64,000 nucleotides of DNA, taken from the NCBI RefSeq assembly GCF_902686445.1, contig NC_062214.1:46385454-46449453 (forward strand), in the 5' to 3' direction. Each line of letters opens with the position of its first letter. Position 1 is the stretch's first letter. The notes below the pieces were generated by a model that saw only the letters and a list, made by a program, of their open reading frames with translations, was not told the origin of the DNA and made no database searches. Made by a program: the position numbers and the translations under genes. The DNA comes from Sciurus carolinensis (Eukaryota > Chordata > Mammalia > Rodentia > Sciuridae). Below, in pieces: positions 23,401 through 36,690 of the stretch.

Positions 23401-23740
23401 CTATTTCCAGACTTTTACTTCTAGTAATCACCAACATGACTGCCATCCTTGTTCAGTGGAGTCACATCACAAGGGAGTTCCAGGAAAGGCAATGTGTAAG
23501 GAGTCAAAATCACAATGCAACATTAAATTGGTGCCATCTTGGAGAAAGAAGGACTCTCCAATTAGTCCAGTGCAGCCAACTTTTTCTTCTGCTTTGCATC
23601 AGACAGCTATTTCTTCAATCAAGCACTTCTTGAAAGAGATGCCATGCTTTTTGGTTTCATGTTTTGTATGAAAGGTGAACACCACATTGAGTCCTAAACC
23701 CTGGGACCTAGTTCTGGGGGATAGAGTCCCCAGAGAATTT

Positions 23741-23778
23741 AAGATTCTCTTTCTCTCTCTGTCTCTCTCTCTCTCTCT
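23741..23778 (+). repeat. (CT)n microsatellite
   Basis: A nearly continuous CT repeat with two interruptions. Confidence 0.9.
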
Positions 23779-24423
23779 TTGTTTATCTTACAGAGAGCAT
23801 ATAACCCCTTTTATAAATGTTAAAATGTTTTGTTCTGTACATTTGCATAAATGGGTCAGTGGAGTGAAAATGAGCAAGAAGAAAAGATCAGCAATATGTC
23901 AACTGAATAAAAAAAATGCATGGAAGTGCTTATTTTTCCCACATGGGCATACTTGATGGAATCTATCTTCTTTTCTTTTAAAAAGCTCTGATAGCTATGT
24001 TATAATGTGATTATCTTCCCAAGTTTACTGCTATTTGTAGTTATATGTGAATAGTCCCAGCACGTTCCTGGCCAAGGTCATCTGCTGTAGTGTCCATTTT
24101 TTTTTCCTTAGTAATTTTAAGACTTATGTGCATATTAGGGGATTGACATTTTTTTGTATGCTTTGATGCATTGCAAACATTTTTCTAGTTTTGTAGTTTA
24201 TCTTAATTTTATTTGTAGTGTCATTATCAAGTGTAAGTTTTTGATTTTTTAATGTAGAAAACCACAAAGATTTTAACTCCTTTCTGTTAAGAGCATTAGA
24301 TTTTCGTTTGAGTGTGTATTAGCTTTTAGAATTAGGATAAGGAGTTTGTTATGTCAAACATTTTGGACCAATTTTTCTATTATTTTAGTGTACCCCCAAA
24401 TAGTAATGTTCATCCTGTTTTAA
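23779..24423. other. Mostly unassigned; possible old antisense L1 relic at 24100-24320
   Basis: The piece near 24170-24260 (ttttgtagtttatcttaatt, aagtttttgattttttaatg) resembles antisense L1M ORF2. The rest is unrecognised. Confidence 0.35.
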
Positions 24424-24715
24424 AACATGGTGATATGGGAGGTTTTGGGAACTTTAAGAGGCAGAGCCTAGTAAGAGATTGCAAGACTGGCCCCCTTCTC
24501 CTCACTCTGGCTACCTGTCTTTCCCTGTGACCTCTTCTCATGAGTTCTTTTGGTTGTAACGCCATCTACCATGAGTTGGTACAGCCAAGGGAGCCCAAAC
24601 CAGAACTGGCACTTTACTCTTTGAACTTCCAGCATCTGAAACTGTGAGCTAAATAAACCTTCTTGTTTATAAGTACTCATCCTCAGATATTTTGTTATAG
24701 TAACAAACCAATTCA
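24424..24715 (+). mobile_element. MaLR/MLT1-like LTR relic
   Basis: Shows ggaggttttgggaactttaa, ggctacctgtctttccctgt, aactgtgagctaaataaacc (polyadenylation signal), then gatattttgttatagtaaca, in the sense order of MaLR LTRs. Non-coding. Confidence 0.7.
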
Positions 24716-25599
24716 TGAATGTACTCATACGGGTTTGAACTGCTGCCTACCCTCCCATATCTGGGCATCTCAATGTGTCAAGCACATTAAAGACTGAGAA
24801 GTTCTGCAGTCAGAGAAGTCTTTCGCTTGGTTGGATCTATATTTCTCAAACTTAACATGGTCACGAAATTTAACTTCCTCTGGGTCATCTTGTAATTCTC
24901 CGGAATAAGAGTTGGCACTCATCACTCAACAGTCCAGTAGAATTCAGGAATGTTCAATGTGAATTTAGTCCTACACATGATTTTCTTCAATTCTATTAAA
25001 TTTTCAAGATGAACAAACTGCCCCAGAGATGTTGAGTCAGAAATGGACACTTTGTAAGTTGAATGGGGGCTCTAGACAACACAGGCAACTTCTGAAGTTT
25101 TGGTTGATGGGGTATATTCACCTGTTCATGTTGATTCTTGAGGACCTCACTTTATCTGTTCTAGAAGCAGGAACATGGGAATTCAATGTACAAAGTAAGA
25201 GAATAGATTAAATGCTAAGTTGAAATGACAGGCTCTACATAGTAGCGTGCTGCTAAACCATCCTGATTTGCAATGTTTGCCAATTTCTATGGTGTAAATA
25301 TTACCACCATAGCTGGACTTAAACCACCAGCATGACATCATTAAACATGGAGTTGGGAAGAAGATATATGATCAATCTAAGGAGATGTCAGAGCAGAAGA
25401 TAATAATTGGAATTATCCAAAGAAGGCCCATCAACTGGATAACACTCAGACTGGAAAATACTGAGTAACAAGATAAGCAGCAGAAAAACTATGTTTGAAG
25501 GTAAACCAGAGTCTTTGAAATACTTTATGTCTTTTCCATGTTTAAGAAAGAAAGAGAAATGCCCCTGTATAAAAGTTACCTCATTCCAGGACTTTTTAT
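24716..25599. other. Unassigned sequence
   Basis: No gene or clear repeat recognised. Confidence 0.5.
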
Positions 25600-25619
25600 T
25601 TTCTTCTTTTTTCTTTAGG

Positions 25620-26290
25620 TCTAGAAAAATTTTTCCCGAATTTTAATTTTATAACAGTTTTAAATTAACAAAAATGTTGCAAATTTTACAGAGAATTCCT
25701 GTGTACTCTGTATCCAGTTTTCCCTATTGTATTATCTTACATTGTTAAGGTACATTTGTTGAAACTAATGAATTGATATTGACATATTATTAGAAATCAA
25801 ACTCTATAATTAAGTCTATACATAGACTCTATAACTATACTCTGCACTTTATTTAAATTTCATTAGTTTTTTCCCCCACTGTCCTTTTCTGTTCCAGGAT
25901 CTTATCCCTGACAGAGCACAACATTTAGTTGTTCTGTAGTTGTCCAAGCTCCTCTGGGCTGTGATGATTTCTCAGACTTTCCTTGTTGTGATTGTTATTG
26001 TTTTTTATGACCTGGCAGTTTTGAGGAGTTCTGGACAGGAATTCTACAAAATTCACTTTGATTGCATTTGCTCAAAGTTTGCTTCATGGTTAGATTGGGA
26101 CTGTGGTTTTTTGGGCGGAAGAATATGGAGGTGAGGTCCTGTTATCATCACATGATATCTAGGGTACATGTTCTCCACATTGCATTCTCAGTGATGACGC
26201 TAAGTTTGATCACCTGGGTGAGACAGTGTCAGCCAGGTCTCCCCACTTGACAGTTACTTCCCTTTAACCCACTGCACTGTTTGAAGATTT
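25620..26290. mobile_element. Ancient L1M 3'-region relic
   Basis: The run ataacagttttaaattaaca, gttgcaaattttacagagaa, ccagttttccctattgtatt, ctgttccaggatcttatccc and gttatcatcacatgatatct follows in order a well-known old mammalian L1 3' sequence. Orientation was not settled. Open frames inside it are chance. Confidence 0.6.
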
Positions 26291-28885
26291 CCTTCATCTG
26301 GGTCTTGTAATCTTACACTGAATTTTTATTAGGTTTCTACTCAGTTTTGCTAAATTTCCCCCAATTCAATCATTTCTGATGCCACCAAATTCCACCAGAA
26401 GAGATCATAATTACAGAGTCATATTACCTCTGTTGCATCACCATTACCAGATTGCTAGTAACTGTGGCCCATCTGATGCAATCCTGAAGGAGTCTGGGTG
26501 CTCCAACTTTTGATGGCTTTACTAAACTCCCTGACCCACTTGCTTGCTGCTCTCTGGCTCTTTCTGTCCTCAATGTCACCCTCAACTCTCCTAAAATCCT
26601 CTGTCTTAGTCTGGATTTCCCTAGAAGCAGACCTTGAGACGAGAACTGGGTGCAAGTGGTTTATTCAGGAGGTGGTTCCAGAATATTCTGGAGAGTGAGC
26701 CGGAGCAGGGAAGGAAGGCAGAACAAGGGTTTAATGGCATGGAATTCTGGGGACTTCAGGGCTCAGTGGCACAACACTGTGTAGGATAAACCTGAGTCAT
26801 CCCTAAGTGAAGGGCAGGGATGGTGGGGGTATTTATCCTCCAATTCCCATCTGTCACCAGTTGAGGATACACCCAGGGTAATAAAATTCCTGAAATAGTC
26901 AGTCTACCCTGGGACTCTGGTGGCCAGAGAAAGTGCTCAGGCAGAGGGTCATATGTGCTTTCAGTGAAAACTAGACTGCATGTGCAGCATTGGTGAGTGC
27001 TCAGGAAACAAGGTAGACCACCCAAGCATCTGCTATCGCCTTCCTCCCTGATTTCCTGAGAAGCAGAGAGTCCTATATAAAGCATAGGCCATGGAGGTAA
27101 GTTATGAGATCCAGGTTTCAAATGAAAACAAGTCAGGTTCAGATCTAGAAAAGAGATCTTCAGAGAGATCCAGAGATATCATCTAGATGAGGTGGTAATA
27201 ATCATAATAACAGGGTATTAGAAACACTAGCAGAAATAAGAAAAATGCTTTCATACTCTATAATACTCTTTCACATATAGTATGCCATATAAAAGCATTA
27301 TATTTCCCAAGAACCAAATGTGATATTTAGGACCTATATTAAGGGAGTTAGCTAAGTTTCAGAGTTGGAACTGGTCACCTGTTCTCCTGAGTGGCCTGGA
27401 GTTAACAGATTACTAGAATTCTTCTACCCACTTTGGGGTCAGTTTGTGGCTCAACTATTCTTTACTCCACTTGTGGTAACAAATCAGACCATGAACAGGA
27501 CTGCCAATTCTGACATAAATTCAGTCATTTTATTTCTAGGTGGTTTTGAGAAGTACTACAAAATGAGAAAAGGGAATACAGCACATCATAGGACATCCAG
27601 ATAAATTCCTTCTTAATGATCCAGTTTCATATATTTCACAGATCAGCCCTGAGGCTGAAACAAGCTGGTGGTGTTCTCTAATAAATTGGCGGAATGGTAA
27701 GTGCAGAGGTACAAAAATTAAGATTAATGGTATTAAAAAAGAGCATGGACATCCTGGGGATTCTATTCTAAATGTCTGATATCAAATTTTTAAAGTGAAA
27801 CATGAAGTATTTTTTTTTTAAAGGAAAGATCACATTTGTCATATTGATTTTCATCAGAAAGGGAGAACCCCCCTAGGAGCACAGGTAGAGAGGCCCTGCA
27901 GGTGGGATAAGGAAGATGATGGCCCCATGAAGCAAGGATCAAGGTTAGTCCAGGTGCTGTTTAAAAGCTCAGTCCTATACACTATTTCCCCAGAATTCAG
28001 TGTTCTTTTCCTGGTAAGTTCCTATATGTGTTTCAGAAGTTCTCTCCCCTCTGTAAGAAGCCCAAGTGTTCCAATGTTTTTTTTAAGCTCTGTGCTTTTC
28101 ACTATTCTTGATACCATTTCTGCACTTATATTCAATCCATATTAATCCAACATGGGACTTCCAATATGGAAATAGCTTAGCATTTATTGTCTGGGAAGTT
28201 CATCTCAGACTGGAAGCAGGCTATATATCCAAGGATGCCTGTCTTTGAACATGGCAAAAAACATCTCCGAAGTACAAAATACTATTTCAAACTGTAGCAA
28301 ATGTCAAGGTCACTGGAAGAGCTGGTTAAATATAGATGGGGGCTGGGGATGTAGCTAGCATCCCATCCCCACCAACACTAACCACCACAAAAAATACAGA
28401 CAGTTGGAAGTCACCTATGGGAATTCTAACTCTGTAGAACTTTATGGAGGATGGGGAGAAAGGGTGAGAATTTATAGATCTAAAAACTTTCCAGGAGATA
28501 ATTGATGATATTGGTCTGGACCACACTTGGAGTGGCCCTATTGTGAGGCGTGGATTGCATGGGGACTTCCCATCTGATAGAAGAGGGTGACCCTTTTAGC
28601 ATTAAAGAAATTTTGGGGAGTAAGTGAACATTAGGAAGATTAAATTCACTAGGTGACAGAGGAAGTAGGAATCTATTCAACAGAAGTGTCCTTCAAGGCA
28701 GTATGAGTGGTCATCATAAACTGTCAATTATTTCTGAGGAAGAGGCACATGGTCAGTTTATGCCTTAGAATTCTGTCCACATAGTGTGTAGTTAGTGATT
28801 TGCATCCTAAATACAAGGAAGCACTTCCCTGGATGAATATTACTGAATGCAAGGAGACTAGTAATAATGAAGAGGTCACAAAACA
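26291..28885. other. Mostly unassigned; possible old interspersed repeat at 26605-27060
   Basis: The segment from ccctagaagcagaccttgag onward (26622) looks like an old interspersed repeat of unknown class. The remainder shows no gene. Confidence 0.4.
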
Positions 28886-28889
28886 GCTC

Positions 28890-29030
28890 TGGATTCAAGA
28901 TCTGGTTTGTACCTCTTGACTTTTATTTATTTATTTTTTACCTGCTGTGTGACTTCAAGCAACTCATGTGAACTCTCTTAACCTTAGTGTTCATCCCAGT
29001 TAAGTGTTGACAATGCAGCTCACCCTGATC
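28890..29030 (+). mobile_element. MIR relic with a T-rich interruption
   Basis: The MIR core (ctgctgtgtgacttcaagca, actctcttaaccttagtgtt) is preceded by a (TTTA)n stretch at 28921-28938. Confidence 0.55.
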
Positions 29031-30871
29031 TATGCTCCAAGTTTCAGTGCTTATGTAAGTAGAAATGAATGAGCTTACACTCAGTTTGAGTACTGTGAAG
29101 TCCTCTCTAGGTGTAAGGGGTTAACCGAGAGCAGCTTGTTCCTGAGGAGAAGATGGGGGTGCCTCCATCTGAACTTAGGCTTAGCCCCCTGCCTGAAGGA
29201 TTGCCATATGGTGCCTCACCTTGTTCCCTTTCAAGATGAATTCTCATTCAATGGGAAATATTTCTCAGTCTTAAAGTCACAACTCCAAAAATGTAGAGGG
29301 GACCACATTTAAAAGGTCTGGCAAATTTTTGGTTGATTTAATTTTTAAACTGCACTTTTAAAACAAACCCAAATATAGAGATGAAAGCCAAGAATTAAAA
29401 TATACATACAAAATAGAAAACATTAATATTTCCAAGTACAACGAATTGAATAATCATCATAAGGAAACAATAAAATGTTAAGTGACGCAGACCAGATGAT
29501 CACTGTCAGGCTCCATGAGGCTGAGATATGTGGCTGATGCAGAAGGACTAGAGACCCATGCTAGCTTTCACTTTCCCACAGCACAGAACTAGTCCCTGAA
29601 CTCTCCATTGGGTAATTAAATAAGGTTTACCCCTATTTGGCAGAGGTGGGGGAGCAGACTGAAGGACATTGGAAGGGCAAGACACCCTGTGTTACCCTTG
29701 TCCACAGGTTTTGACATTTAGTCTGGTTGTCAACCCATTCTCTTATCCTAAAGGTGTTTCTTACTGCAGAAAAGCAGCTAAGAGGAGTGAAGATCTGAAA
29801 TATCTGTGATGCATCAGTAAGACGAGGAATGGAGTAGTCCATTGTCCTTGTAAACCCAAGGTTCTCTCTTCTCATCTACAACCCTGCTGTCCCCATTATC
29901 GCTAACAGAGGCAGATTTTCCACACATGAAGCTGGAAGAATCTAGGAAGAAGCAAGAATGGAGGGAACTGACTTAGAACAGAATTAAAGAGCAATGTTTC
30001 TGGGACGATGTCCCCCTCACACCTAATGTCACTGGCTCAGGCACCAGAGTTCTCCAGGGTGGTCACTGAATTGTGTGGATGGAGAGGCTCAGCTCCCAGA
30101 TCCAACTGGATGTCCATGGGCTGAAGGCAGGGGATGCTCAGGGAGGTCACTGTGTTAAGTTCTCCCCACAAATAGTAGTGAATGCCACCTTTGCAAAGAA
30201 GGTTTTCCCATCTACTTATCTAGGTGAGAAATCCTTAGATGAGTGTTCAATATTTTCTTTTATAAAATGATTTTTAAAACTCTATTCATGACTTCCTTAT
30301 ACTTATAGGCAATTCATTTCCACCAGAAACTTTATAGTGTTTATTTTTAGTGGACTTCTTTGATTTGGGCTTTAATAATAGGGATAGATGGCCTGGTTCT
30401 GCCTTCCTGTAGAAGCTGACCCCACGACACAGTTTTGAAGGCAAGTAGTGTGTCTGGGAGGAGCAGAGCAGTGAGGCAAGGAGGGAGGGCAACTGACACA
30501 GAGTGCATGATTGTGTCACCCACTTTGGGGTGAGAAATCCCTGGGAAATAGTGTAAATTACATGTCATAAAGTAAGTCCCCAGAAGATATGGTGGAGTCA
30601 GGGCATCTATCTGGGTAAAAGCAAATGCAGGCAGTTGAAACTAAGCTGGAATGCTCCAAAGTGGACAGGATTGGGGAGGGGAGTGTTCACGGATGACATC
30701 AACTCCAGAAGCAAACCCCTAAGTACCCGATTTCCAATGGAAGCATGTATGTAGGCTTATGTTCAGGGAGGGACCATTGCACAGGTATCCATCCATCCCA
30801 CATCATAAGTGAAGATTCTGGTCCCTTCATTTCTCTTGCCTTTACTTTCCTCTTTCTCTCTCTCTCTCTCT
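29031..30871. other. Unassigned sequence
   Basis: No gene or clear repeat recognised. A CT microsatellite lies at about 30853-30871. Confidence 0.5.
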
Positions 30872-30955
30872 CTTTTTTTTTTAATACTAGGGCTGAAACC
30901 CAGGGTCCCCACATGCCAGGAAAGGGCTCTATCACTGAGCTACATTATCAGTCTA
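30872..30955 (-). mobile_element. ID-type SINE, antisense
   Basis: Poly-T, then gctgaaacccagggtcccca and gctctatcactgagctacat, the reverse of the ID B-box and A-box regions. No B1 half is present. Confidence 0.7.
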
Positions 30956-30959
30956 TTTT

Positions 30960-31565
30960 GTTTTTTACTAATTGTTATTTTAAATTATTATTTTAATTGT
31001 ACAAGTTTATGAGATTCATTACAATGATCTGATACATGTTTACAGTATATAATGACCAAATCAGGGTAGTCAATATAGTCATCTAACATTAAAGATCTAA
31101 AATTTTTTTGATTGACACCATAATTTTACATATTTGTGGGGTGCAGTGTGATATTTCAATACATGCACATAACATGTACTGATGAAGTTAGGGTAATGTT
31201 TCCAGCTCCTTGTCATGACTTTGTGTTTGAAGGTTTTGAGCACCTCTCTTCTAGCTAGTTGTACAATATACAATAGGTTATTGTGAACTCTTGTCACTCC
31301 ATGGTTCTATAGGACACTAGAACTTATTTCTTCTATCTGTATTTGGGCACCTGTCATCCAACCTCCCACTACACTCCTCTCTGCCCCTTTCCCAGCCTCC
31401 CAGCTATACATTCTGATTGACTGTTTTTTAATATCCACACATGAGACAGAACATGAAGTACTTATCTTTTTGTATCTGACTTGTTTCATTTAACATAATG
31501 TCCTGTGTTGAAAATGATAGGACATCATTCTTTTTTATGGTTGAATAAAATCTTGCTTTGCTCTT
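30960..31565 (-). mobile_element. Old L1 3' fragment, antisense
   Basis: Antisense L1 3'UTR (gtacaagtttatgagattca, atttgtggggtgcagtgtga) runs into the ORF2 tail (tgacttgtttcatttaacat, ttcttttttatggttgaata). It is older than the L1-A to L1-C families. Confidence 0.75.
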
Positions 31566-31879
31566 GTTGTTAACAAGTACCTCTGCAGTAGATGGGTCTC
31601 CAGCCTTCCCCCAACATGTTGAGTGTTCCAGGGCAGGATCCATACCCCAGCTTCACCAGCAGTGAGCTCACACATTGATGTAGTTTGCAGACTTTGGCTG
31701 CATGATCAGAGTACTGTTCCTTATCCAAAGGAAACATGCTGAATTGAATTGACAAGTGGGAGCTGGTATTTCTGTTTAGTGAGGCACACCCTGTACTTGG
31801 GGAAGCACATGGGGACAATGCCAGAACAGGTATGGACAATACCTGCTATAATTACAGCATGTGGGGCTCAGGTGACCAC

Positions 31880-32045
31880 AGAAACCATCAGCCCAACACC
31901 TTCCTTTAAAGATGAGGAGACTGAAAATCAAAGAGGTAATGAGACTTGTTTAGAAACTCATGGCTAGTTGGTGGGAGAGCTGGGTTTAAAATTTAGTTCC
32001 TCTTCTTCTGTGCTCAAACCACTTTGGACAGGTCACTTAAGGCTG
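31880..32045 (-). mobile_element. MIR relic, antisense
   Basis: The phrases aaagatgaggagactgaaaa, ctcatggctagttggtggga and gagctgggtttaaaatttag follow the antisense MIR order. Confidence 0.6.
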
Positions 32046-32279
32046 CCTGATTCATGGCTGTGAGACAATGAAGTTGCCTTTAACCAGGAGGAAGGTGTAA
32101 TTCCCCGATACCATGCTAAGGGTGACTAGAAGTGAGAATTTCCCACGCGGAATATCTAGGAGCTTGTGATGTGTCATGTGGCATTGCCAGGAGGCAAGGT
32201 TAGATGTTACTCAGAAATTCACTCATTCTTCAAGTTTTGACTGTAAAATCAAGTTGGCCAAACACTGCACAGGAATTTA

Positions 32280-32600
32280 AAAAAAACAATTAACCGGTAC
32301 TCACAACAGCACAGGTGGATCTACAATGGCGTTAGTGAAAGAAATCAGACAAGAATGAAAATGTGTTGTTTATAGCCCTCTGTAGTAAGTTCAAGAACAG
32401 GCAAGACTATTGTGGTGGTTGTTCAGGGTAGAAGTTGTCATTGCCTAGGAAAGGTCATATGGGAACCTAACTGGGTAATAGAAGTGATTGAAATTCTGAT
32501 TGGGTGGGGATACTCTGGTAAAGACCACTGAGCCGTACATTTAATTTTGGGGTAACTTTATGCTCTTTATGAAATTATATATTCATAAATAAAGAAAAAG
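32280..32600 (+). mobile_element. L1M 3'-end relic
   Basis: The phrases gtgaaagaaatcagacaaga, ctgattgggtggggatactc and ccactgagccgtacatttaa, ending in an A-rich aataaag stretch, are typical of old L1 3' ends. Confidence 0.6.
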
Positions 32601-34317
32601 ATCAGAGCAATATACATAACAGATTTTAACATTTTAGAAGGAATTAAACCAAAATAAATAATCTTTCCCATACACTTATTTATTCTTTCAACAAATGTCT
32701 ATTGGGATATTGGATAGTCCATATTCCCCTTAGTACTCTTCCTTCCTGTACCAACGGATAGTGTTCCGCTGCAAAGTTCCTCCAAGCACTCCTGTCTGAG
32801 TGCTGTTTTTGGGTAGGGCATGCTGGATGTACCTGGAAGCCACGCCCTGTGCAAGCAGCCTTCCAAATGACAGGAAAGTGCTGGAGGACCAGTTTTTCGC
32901 TTTCTTGTGGGATGACTCTGAGGCATGTTCTGCACTGGCTCCCTGAGGACTGAGACCCAGTTGCCTGCAGTCCTAACTTGCTCTCTCTCACACCCTGAAT
33001 TGGCTGCTTTCCTTTCCATCCCCCTTTCCCTCTGCCCTCCCTCTGCTCCTGGAATCACCTTCCAGATGACAAACTCCTTTGCACTCTTTAGGGAGAACTT
33101 AAGCTACTTGATTCCTGAGATGGAAAAGATTGTGAAAAAAACCAAGTCTCTTCTTTTCATGCAACTAATAATGTGAACAGATAATTTAATAAACATTAAA
33201 AGTGAAGTGGGGCAAGTGTTGAGTTTGGAGAGCACATCCAGAAAGAAACCACAGAATCAGCAGGGGAACCTTACTACGTCCAGGGGATATCCTAGAGCAG
33301 AGCTGCCAGCGACCGGGACACACTTTCTCCTCTTCTCTTCCTAAACTTCTTATCCCTCTCTATTTTTTTCATTCTTCTATGTAACTAGAAATGAAAGGAA
33401 ACATTTATTTACTCAGGCCATTTCCTTATGCCCCTATGAACATCAATAAGTATTCTATTGAATTTACTGCCCATGTTGGTTCATTGTGCCTCCAAAGTTT
33501 ATAGCACAGAACCGAGACTTTAGCCTTTGGAATTGGCCCCGGGTGTTTGGAAGTCATTCTCAATATTTTCAAACTTGCTTCCCATCTGTATGACATATAT
33601 TTCCCAGGAAAATCCCACACATATTTCTTAGACCATGGGGGGAGATGCCTTTCAGGGTTGCTTGAAACTACCTACCAATCAGCAGCTGGCAGAAATGTGT
33701 AGAAGAACTGTCATCTGGAAATGGGCAGCTGACTTGTGTTGTTGGAGCTGTCATCCCCACTCCAGCAGCCTTTTCTGGGTGAAAAATTCTTCAAAGCACG
33801 TACATTTGAGGTCAGAGGCTTTCTCTTCTCTCTTTTTTTTAATGCTCCTCACCCTAATGGACATGGCAGGGGGCTCTCTAATCCAGGATCCAGTAGAGCA
33901 TCAGACAAAACACAGGCTGTGGTTTGAACAGCTTTTTTGTCAGATAGATTGTGGAGTCATTTCAACAAGGATCTTTGCAGTTCAAGTGTCAGATGCCATA
34001 CAATTCTTGTGCAGAAGTAGCATGCCTAAGGAAAGAGGGTCATTGAATTAGAAGAACCATTTCTATGGGCAGGACATTGAGGATATTTTTACCTTACTCT
34101 ACGTGGAATCAGTTAGTTTTATACAAATATTTCCCTTCACTTTGTATTACAAGCCTACAAGATCATGTAAAAAATGGCAGAATCTCTACTTTTATTTATA
34201 TATTACTTTGGTTAAGACATGTGTGCCTCCAAAGATCAAAGGACTCTGTTAAAAAGGGAATGTTCATGGTGAGGTCTGTAGATGAAACTATGCTCCCTTA
34301 AGACTAGTGTTTCTTAG
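32601..34317. other. Unassigned sequence
   Basis: No gene recognised. Several overlapping short frames (for example 33635-34051) show no domain, signal peptide or repeat pattern that would support coding. Confidence 0.5.
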
Positions 34318-35350
34318 ATTTTTTTCTTTTTTTCTTTTTTTCCTGCCTTGGATTTATTCATACAAACATCATGGGAGGACACCAGCTCCACGCACATGCA
34401 ACCTGTGGTCACACCTACCCTTCTGTGCTCCTGAAGGCTGAGAAGGAGGCCTTTACTATGGAGTCTTCATGGGGATCGTGAGCACCGTTAGGAGTCTGAG
34501 TTGGAGCCAGAAATAAAGCTTGATCTGGAGCTGCAGGCTGGGCCCTGGTTTGACTAGCAGATCTTGAGACCCTGGGCAATGCATGTGGGAGCACATTTCC
34601 CGAGTTTGGGTGGTCAGTTGGGCAGCTGATGGGGCTTGTGGATAATACCCTTGGGGACCTTAGACTTAATCTCCTTGGACTTGACAAAGGCTTTGATGGT
34701 TTTGGCATGTGTACTCATGGCTTTGTCATTATTGTCTTAAATCTTCTTCAGGTCCTTCTTATTGTGCTTCTTATTATTTTATGATTAGCACATATTACTT
34801 ATACAGAATAATAGCTTTCATTGTGGCATATTCATACATGCATATAACAAGTATAACAAGCTTTGATCATATCCACTCCCTATTACTTTTTTTTCCCTTC
34901 CTTTCTCCCTTCCCTCTGGTCTCCTTTGTCTTCTTTGATAGTTTCCCTTCTACTTTCATGTTGTCTTTTTTTTATCCCTTAGATTCCACAAATGGGATAA
35001 AATGTGATACTTGCCTATCTGACTCTGGCTTATTTTGCTTAATGTGATGATATACAGCACTATCTGTTTTCCTGCAAATGCCATGTTTCATTCTTCTTTA
35101 TGGCTGAATAATACTCCATTATGTATCTATACCATGTTTTCTTTATCTGTTCATCCACTGATGGTTGCTGTGCTTCCTGGAAAAGCTCATGTTCCTGAGG
35201 AACTGGGGTTCTGCCTTCTTAAGGCACTCATTTCTTTGTGATTGGGGTTATTTGATCCCTCCTTGAATGGCCTCTGCCATTTTCAGGTCTGGTTATGTGT
35301 GGTGTGCTTCTTGGCCTTGGCCATGTCTGCACCATTAACTTGTGGTTCCC
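34318..35350 (-). pseudogene. RPL29: RPL29 processed pseudogene, split by an L1 fragment
   Basis: RPL29 encodes a small basic protein of the 60S ribosomal subunit. On the minus strand the 5' part (ATG at 35322-35324) reads MAKAKKHTTHNQT, then stop, with frameshifts after. The 3' part (34772 down to about 34440) reads KKHNKKDLKKI and AMSTHAKTIKAFVKSKE, followed by the Pro/Lys-rich tail, also with stops. No introns, an AATAAA on the minus strand (34353-34358) and a degenerate T-rich tail at 34318-34341 show it is a retrocopy. A 392-bp L1 piece sits at 34773-35164 within codons for the AKKHNKK region. Non-functional. Confidence 0.88.
34773..35164 (-). mobile_element. 5'-truncated L1 inside the RPL29 pseudogene
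   Basis: The minus strand reads the L1 ORF2 tail (gcataaagaagaatgaaac-type sequence) and 3'UTR. Flanks ttattgtgcttctt (34759-34772) and ttgctgtgcttcct (35165-35178) match at 11 of 14 positions and are both RPL29 sequence, consistent with an eroded target-site duplication. Only short A-rich sequence remains of the tail. Confidence 0.78.
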
Positions 35351-35474
35351 CAAGACTGGATTAAAAAAAAAAAAAACCAGTGGTTTTACTGGTTAGGAAA
35401 TGGTGATGGGAGAGAAAGGAACAGAAATGATTTATAAAAACTGTCAGCTATTTATCTCTGATAAACTACAGCTT

Positions 35475-36020
35475 ATTTAGAATTCTATTGCTGCATAACA
35501 TGCTATTTTAAACATAAAGGCTCAAAAAAAAAAAAAAACACCTGTTTATTAACTCACAGTAGCTGAGTTCTTTGCTCAGGGTATTACAAGTCAGACTCTG
35601 CTTCTCTCTGGAACCTCTAGGAAGAATCTGCTTCCAAGCTCAATTAGGTGTTGGCTGAATTCAGGTTTTTGAAATCGTAGCACTGGAATCCTTAGTTGCT
35701 TGTTGGCTGTCAGGCAGAAGGTCATTCTTACCTCTTAGACTTGACCCACATTCCTTGCCACATGGAACACTCATGGTCAAGCCAGCAACAGAACATCTCC
35801 CTCACAACTGTAGCCCTGTCCTTTGGCAAATTTCTTCTTCAAGTAGGAGCCCAACCACAGTTCTAAGAGCTCAGTAAGATCTGGCTCGCCAAGGATAATC
35901 TCCTCTTCAGCTGATCTGTGATTTAGCTCCATTTTCAAAATATCTTTATGCAGCACCTAGATTAGTGTTGGATTGGATAACTGGGAAGAGGTTTTTGTCT
36001 TGAGGACCATCTTAGAATTC
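35475..36020 (-). mobile_element. MaLR-like LTR relic, antisense (family uncertain)
   Basis: Contains attctattgctgcataacat, an A-run (35525-35539), ctgtttattaactcacagta, ctgcttccaagctcaattag and gaggaccatcttagaattct, resembling old MaLR/MLT-type LTRs read in reverse. Non-coding. Confidence 0.45.
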
Positions 36021-36071
36021 TGCCTATGACAGACCTATATGCTAAAGATTTATTGTTTTCTTCTGGAAACA

Positions 36072-36690
36072 TTCTTTTTTTTACTTGTTGCAATGAGTTA
36101 TACATGATAGCAGAATTCATTTTGAATCACTGCACATGAATGGAGCACAACTTTTCTTTTCTCTGGTTATACACGATGAAGAGTCACATCATTCGTGTAA
36201 TCTTATATGTGTTTAGGTAATGATGTTCATCTCATTCCATCATCTTTCCCATCCCTACAACCCCTCCCTTCCCATACTTCCCTCTGCCCAGTCTAAAGTT
36301 CCTCCATTCTTCCCTTGCCAACTGCCTCCCCACACCCCATTATGGGTTAGCATCCACAAATCAGAGAAAATATTTGGGCTTTGTTTTTTTGGGGATTGAG
36401 TTATTTCACGTAGCATGATATCCTCCAGTTACATCCATGTACCTGCAAATGCCATAATTTTATTCTTTTTTAAGGCTCAGTAATATTCTATTGTACATAT
36501 GTACCATAGTTTCTTTATCCATTCATCTATTGAAAGGCATCTAGGTTGGTTCCACAGCTTAGCTATTGTGAATTGAGCTGCTATAAACATTGAAGTGGCT
36601 GTATCACTATAATATGCTGATTTTAAGTCCTCTGTGTATAGACTGAGGAGTGGGATAGCTGGGTCAAATGGTGGTTCCATTCCAAGTTTT
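36072..36690 (-). mobile_element. L1 3' segment, antisense (part of a composite)
   Basis: From a T-rich start it reads, on the minus strand, the ORF2 C-terminus ([20 protein letters not shown], 36477-36680) and a 3'UTR of a type not seen elsewhere in the window. It stops at the ttccaagttttct point where another L1 tail begins. Confidence 0.8.

Noticed and set aside
34318..35164. L1/RPL29 chimeric retrocopy made by template switching
   Set aside because: The missing RPL29 5' part lies on the other side of the L1 (35165-35350) and an eroded duplication flanks the L1, so this is a nested insertion.
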